Shown piece by piece: positions 6,024 through 6,873 of a stretch of 6,873 nucleotides of DNA. Source of the stretch: Alphaproteobacteria bacterium (GTDB lineage Bacteria > Pseudomonadota > Alphaproteobacteria > RF32 > CAG-239); the NCBI GenBank assembly GCA_024408895.1, contig JAKSUO010000065.1:1-6873 (forward strand). Reading direction: 5' to 3'. Under the pieces are notes generated by a model. The model saw only the letters and a program-made list of their open reading frames with translations. It did not search any database and was not told the origin of the DNA. The number at the start of each line of letters is the position of its first letter. Position 1 is the first letter of the stretch. The position numbers were made by a program, and so were the translations under genes.

Positions 6024-6575
6024 ATGGAAGAGATATTTCATAAAAAAAAGTTATGGCTGTTATTGAGTGCGGTGTTAGCTATTGTTGCCGCATTGGTAAT
6101 TTCAATCGGCTTTCAGAGTCTTTTGATTTGGGGCGGAGATTTACTTTTTTCCGGGCTCGGGATTGTGCTGAATAGTGCAATTGCATTGTTAGTCATATCG
6201 CCTTTGTTGATAGGTGTGTGCATAAGCGACAAATTTCCCCCTCTTTTGAAGGGAATGGCACTTATATTGTTCGCTATTATGGGCATCTATACAAGTATTG
6301 TATGGTTCTTCAATTGGTATTCTTTTATCGGTTGTTTGGCTATTTTGCTGTATGGTCTTTACAAAATGGATAAAGCCGGAGCAAAACAGGTTATATTACA
6401 CGGATTTTGTGGAATGATTTTGTTCTACTGTATCAGTGTGTATTATGCAATGCTTATCAATGGAGTTTCTCCGGAAATAGGTGATGTGGGCATAAAGCTT
6501 CTTTGGGCTGTTACCGCAGTTATCTGTTTGAAGCCTTGTAGAGAGTTTATGACCGCTTGCCGCGGCATGCATTAA
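6024..6575 (+). CDS. Small multi-pass inner-membrane protein, unknown function
   Basis: I do not recognise this protein. From the ATG at 6024 it has 183 residues, with a short basic N-terminus (MEEIFHKKKLW) and five or six hydrophobic segments near residues 10-29, 43-66, 75-95, 98-114, 122-145 and 154-169. It ends in a short cysteine-containing basic tail (KPCREFMTACRGMH). The lysine-rich start followed by a membrane segment suggests a cytoplasmic N-terminus. Most loops are very short, so it looks like a structural, transport-accessory or sensor membrane protein rather than an enzyme. An in-frame GTG at 5997 would add nine residues but lacks an SD and lies in the leader hairpin, so I prefer the ATG, although its SD is also weak (GGA, 11 bases away). 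It is monocistronic, between a strong promoter and a strong terminator whose stem begins inside its stop codon. Confidence 0.75.
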   Translation: MEEIFHKKKLWLLLSAVLAIVAALVISIGFQSLLIWGGDLLFSGLGIVLNSAIALLVISPLLIGVCISDKFPPLLKGMALILFAIMGIYTSIVWFFNWYSFIGCLAILLYGLYKMDKAGAKQVILHGFCGMILFYCISVYYAMLINGVSPEIGDVGIKLLWAVTAVICLKPCREFMTACRGMH

Positions 6576-6612
6576 AAAACAACCCCTCGTATTTTACGCG
6601 GGGTTGTTTTTT
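6574..6612. terminator. Bidirectional intrinsic terminator between convergent genes
   Basis: A 13-bp perfect stem (6574-6586 with 6600-6612, core CAACCCC/GGGGTTG) extends past one mismatch into a 3-bp inner stem CGT/ACG with a 5-nt loop. The plus side ends in a run of seven T, and the minus side also reads into a T run. It ends the membrane-protein transcript, overlapping its stop codon, and can also end the leftward gene whose stop lies at 6623-6621. Confidence 0.92.
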
Positions 6613-6620
6613 TGCATAAA

Positions 6621-6873
6621 TTATAATTCATTTCTAAAAACCAGCTCAGCCCCACACCATTCATCTTTACAAGCATCGTGACAAGCTTTTGCTATATTAT
6701 CCATTGTTAATTCAGTTGGAATGTGAGCTCGTTCTGCATACTCTTGCTTGCCGGCATATATTGTTTTAACTGTCAAAGGGGAGTAAACATCAATACGTCC
6801 ACTATCCCAATCACTAAGATTAGGATTCCACCAGTCTTTAGGGGTAATTTTTTCCCAATGATACGAAAGAAAA
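6621..6873 (-). CDS. C-terminal end of an unidentified protein (5' end outside window)
   Basis: The minus strand is open from the right edge to a TAA at 6623-6621, giving the last 83 residues of a protein that starts outside the window. Support for coding comes from codon use like the neighbours', the uninterrupted frame, a balanced composition rich in Trp and charged residues, and a stop placed just before a bidirectional terminator. The fragment begins FLSYHWEKITPKDWW and ends with ACHDACKDEWCGAEL plus a few residues. The three cysteines spaced C-x3-C-x4-C vaguely recall the half-motif of PAN/apple-type secreted domains, which would fit an exported protein, but the stop follows too soon for a full domain. 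I cannot name the family. It is convergent with the membrane-protein gene. Confidence 0.75.
   Translation of the reverse strand, partial: FLSYHWEKITPKDWWNPNLSDWDSGRIDVYSPLTVKTIYAGKQEYAERAHIPTELTMDNIAKACHDACKDEWCGAELVFRNEL

Overview
The window is AT-rich bacterial chromosome with compact gene spacing, SD-like ribosome-binding sites and sigma70-type promoters whose -35 boxes (TTGACA, TTGTCA, TTGACG) are better conserved than their -10 boxes. An encoded CCA on the tRNA, a COG4976-type TPR-methyltransferase, a glycogen debranching enzyme and an ExoB-like UDP-glucose 4-epimerase suggest a Gram-negative bacterium. I would guess an AT-rich, possibly host-associated alphaproteobacterium, but this is inference and low confidence. 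No mobile element, CRISPR array, integrase or phage gene is visible.

Layout. Positions 1-137 hold no certain gene but contain a good leftward promoter (TAGACA-17-TATAAT) and a perfect 8-bp inverted repeat. A strong bidirectional hairpin terminator (138-167) separates this from a leftward tRNA-Leu(CAA) at 175-259, which has its own promoter near 273-301. A rightward two-gene operon follows: a TPR-methyltransferase fusion (402-1949) overlaps by 4 nt (ATGA) with a secreted transglutaminase-like protein (1946-2635). A hairpin sits over the second stop codon. Next come glgX (2745-4850), with an operator-like dyad in its upstream region, and galE (4923-5891), with its own promoter. A small multi-pass membrane protein of unknown function follows (6024-6575), with the best promoter in the window and a 5' leader of about 70 nt. 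It ends in a strong bidirectional terminator shared with a convergent leftward gene, of which only the last 83 codons are present (6621-6873).

How the genes fit together. GlgX trims alpha-1,6 branches from glycogen limit dextrins and GalE interconverts UDP-glucose and UDP-galactose. Both touch glucose storage and nucleotide-sugar supply, but each appears to have its own promoter and no other glg or gal gene is present, so a dedicated pathway cluster is not supported. The methyltransferase/transglutaminase pair is translationally coupled, and its joint role is unknown. I did not find a clearly undescribed system; the most interesting points are that coupled pair, the dyad at the glgX promoter, the small membrane protein and the two window edges.
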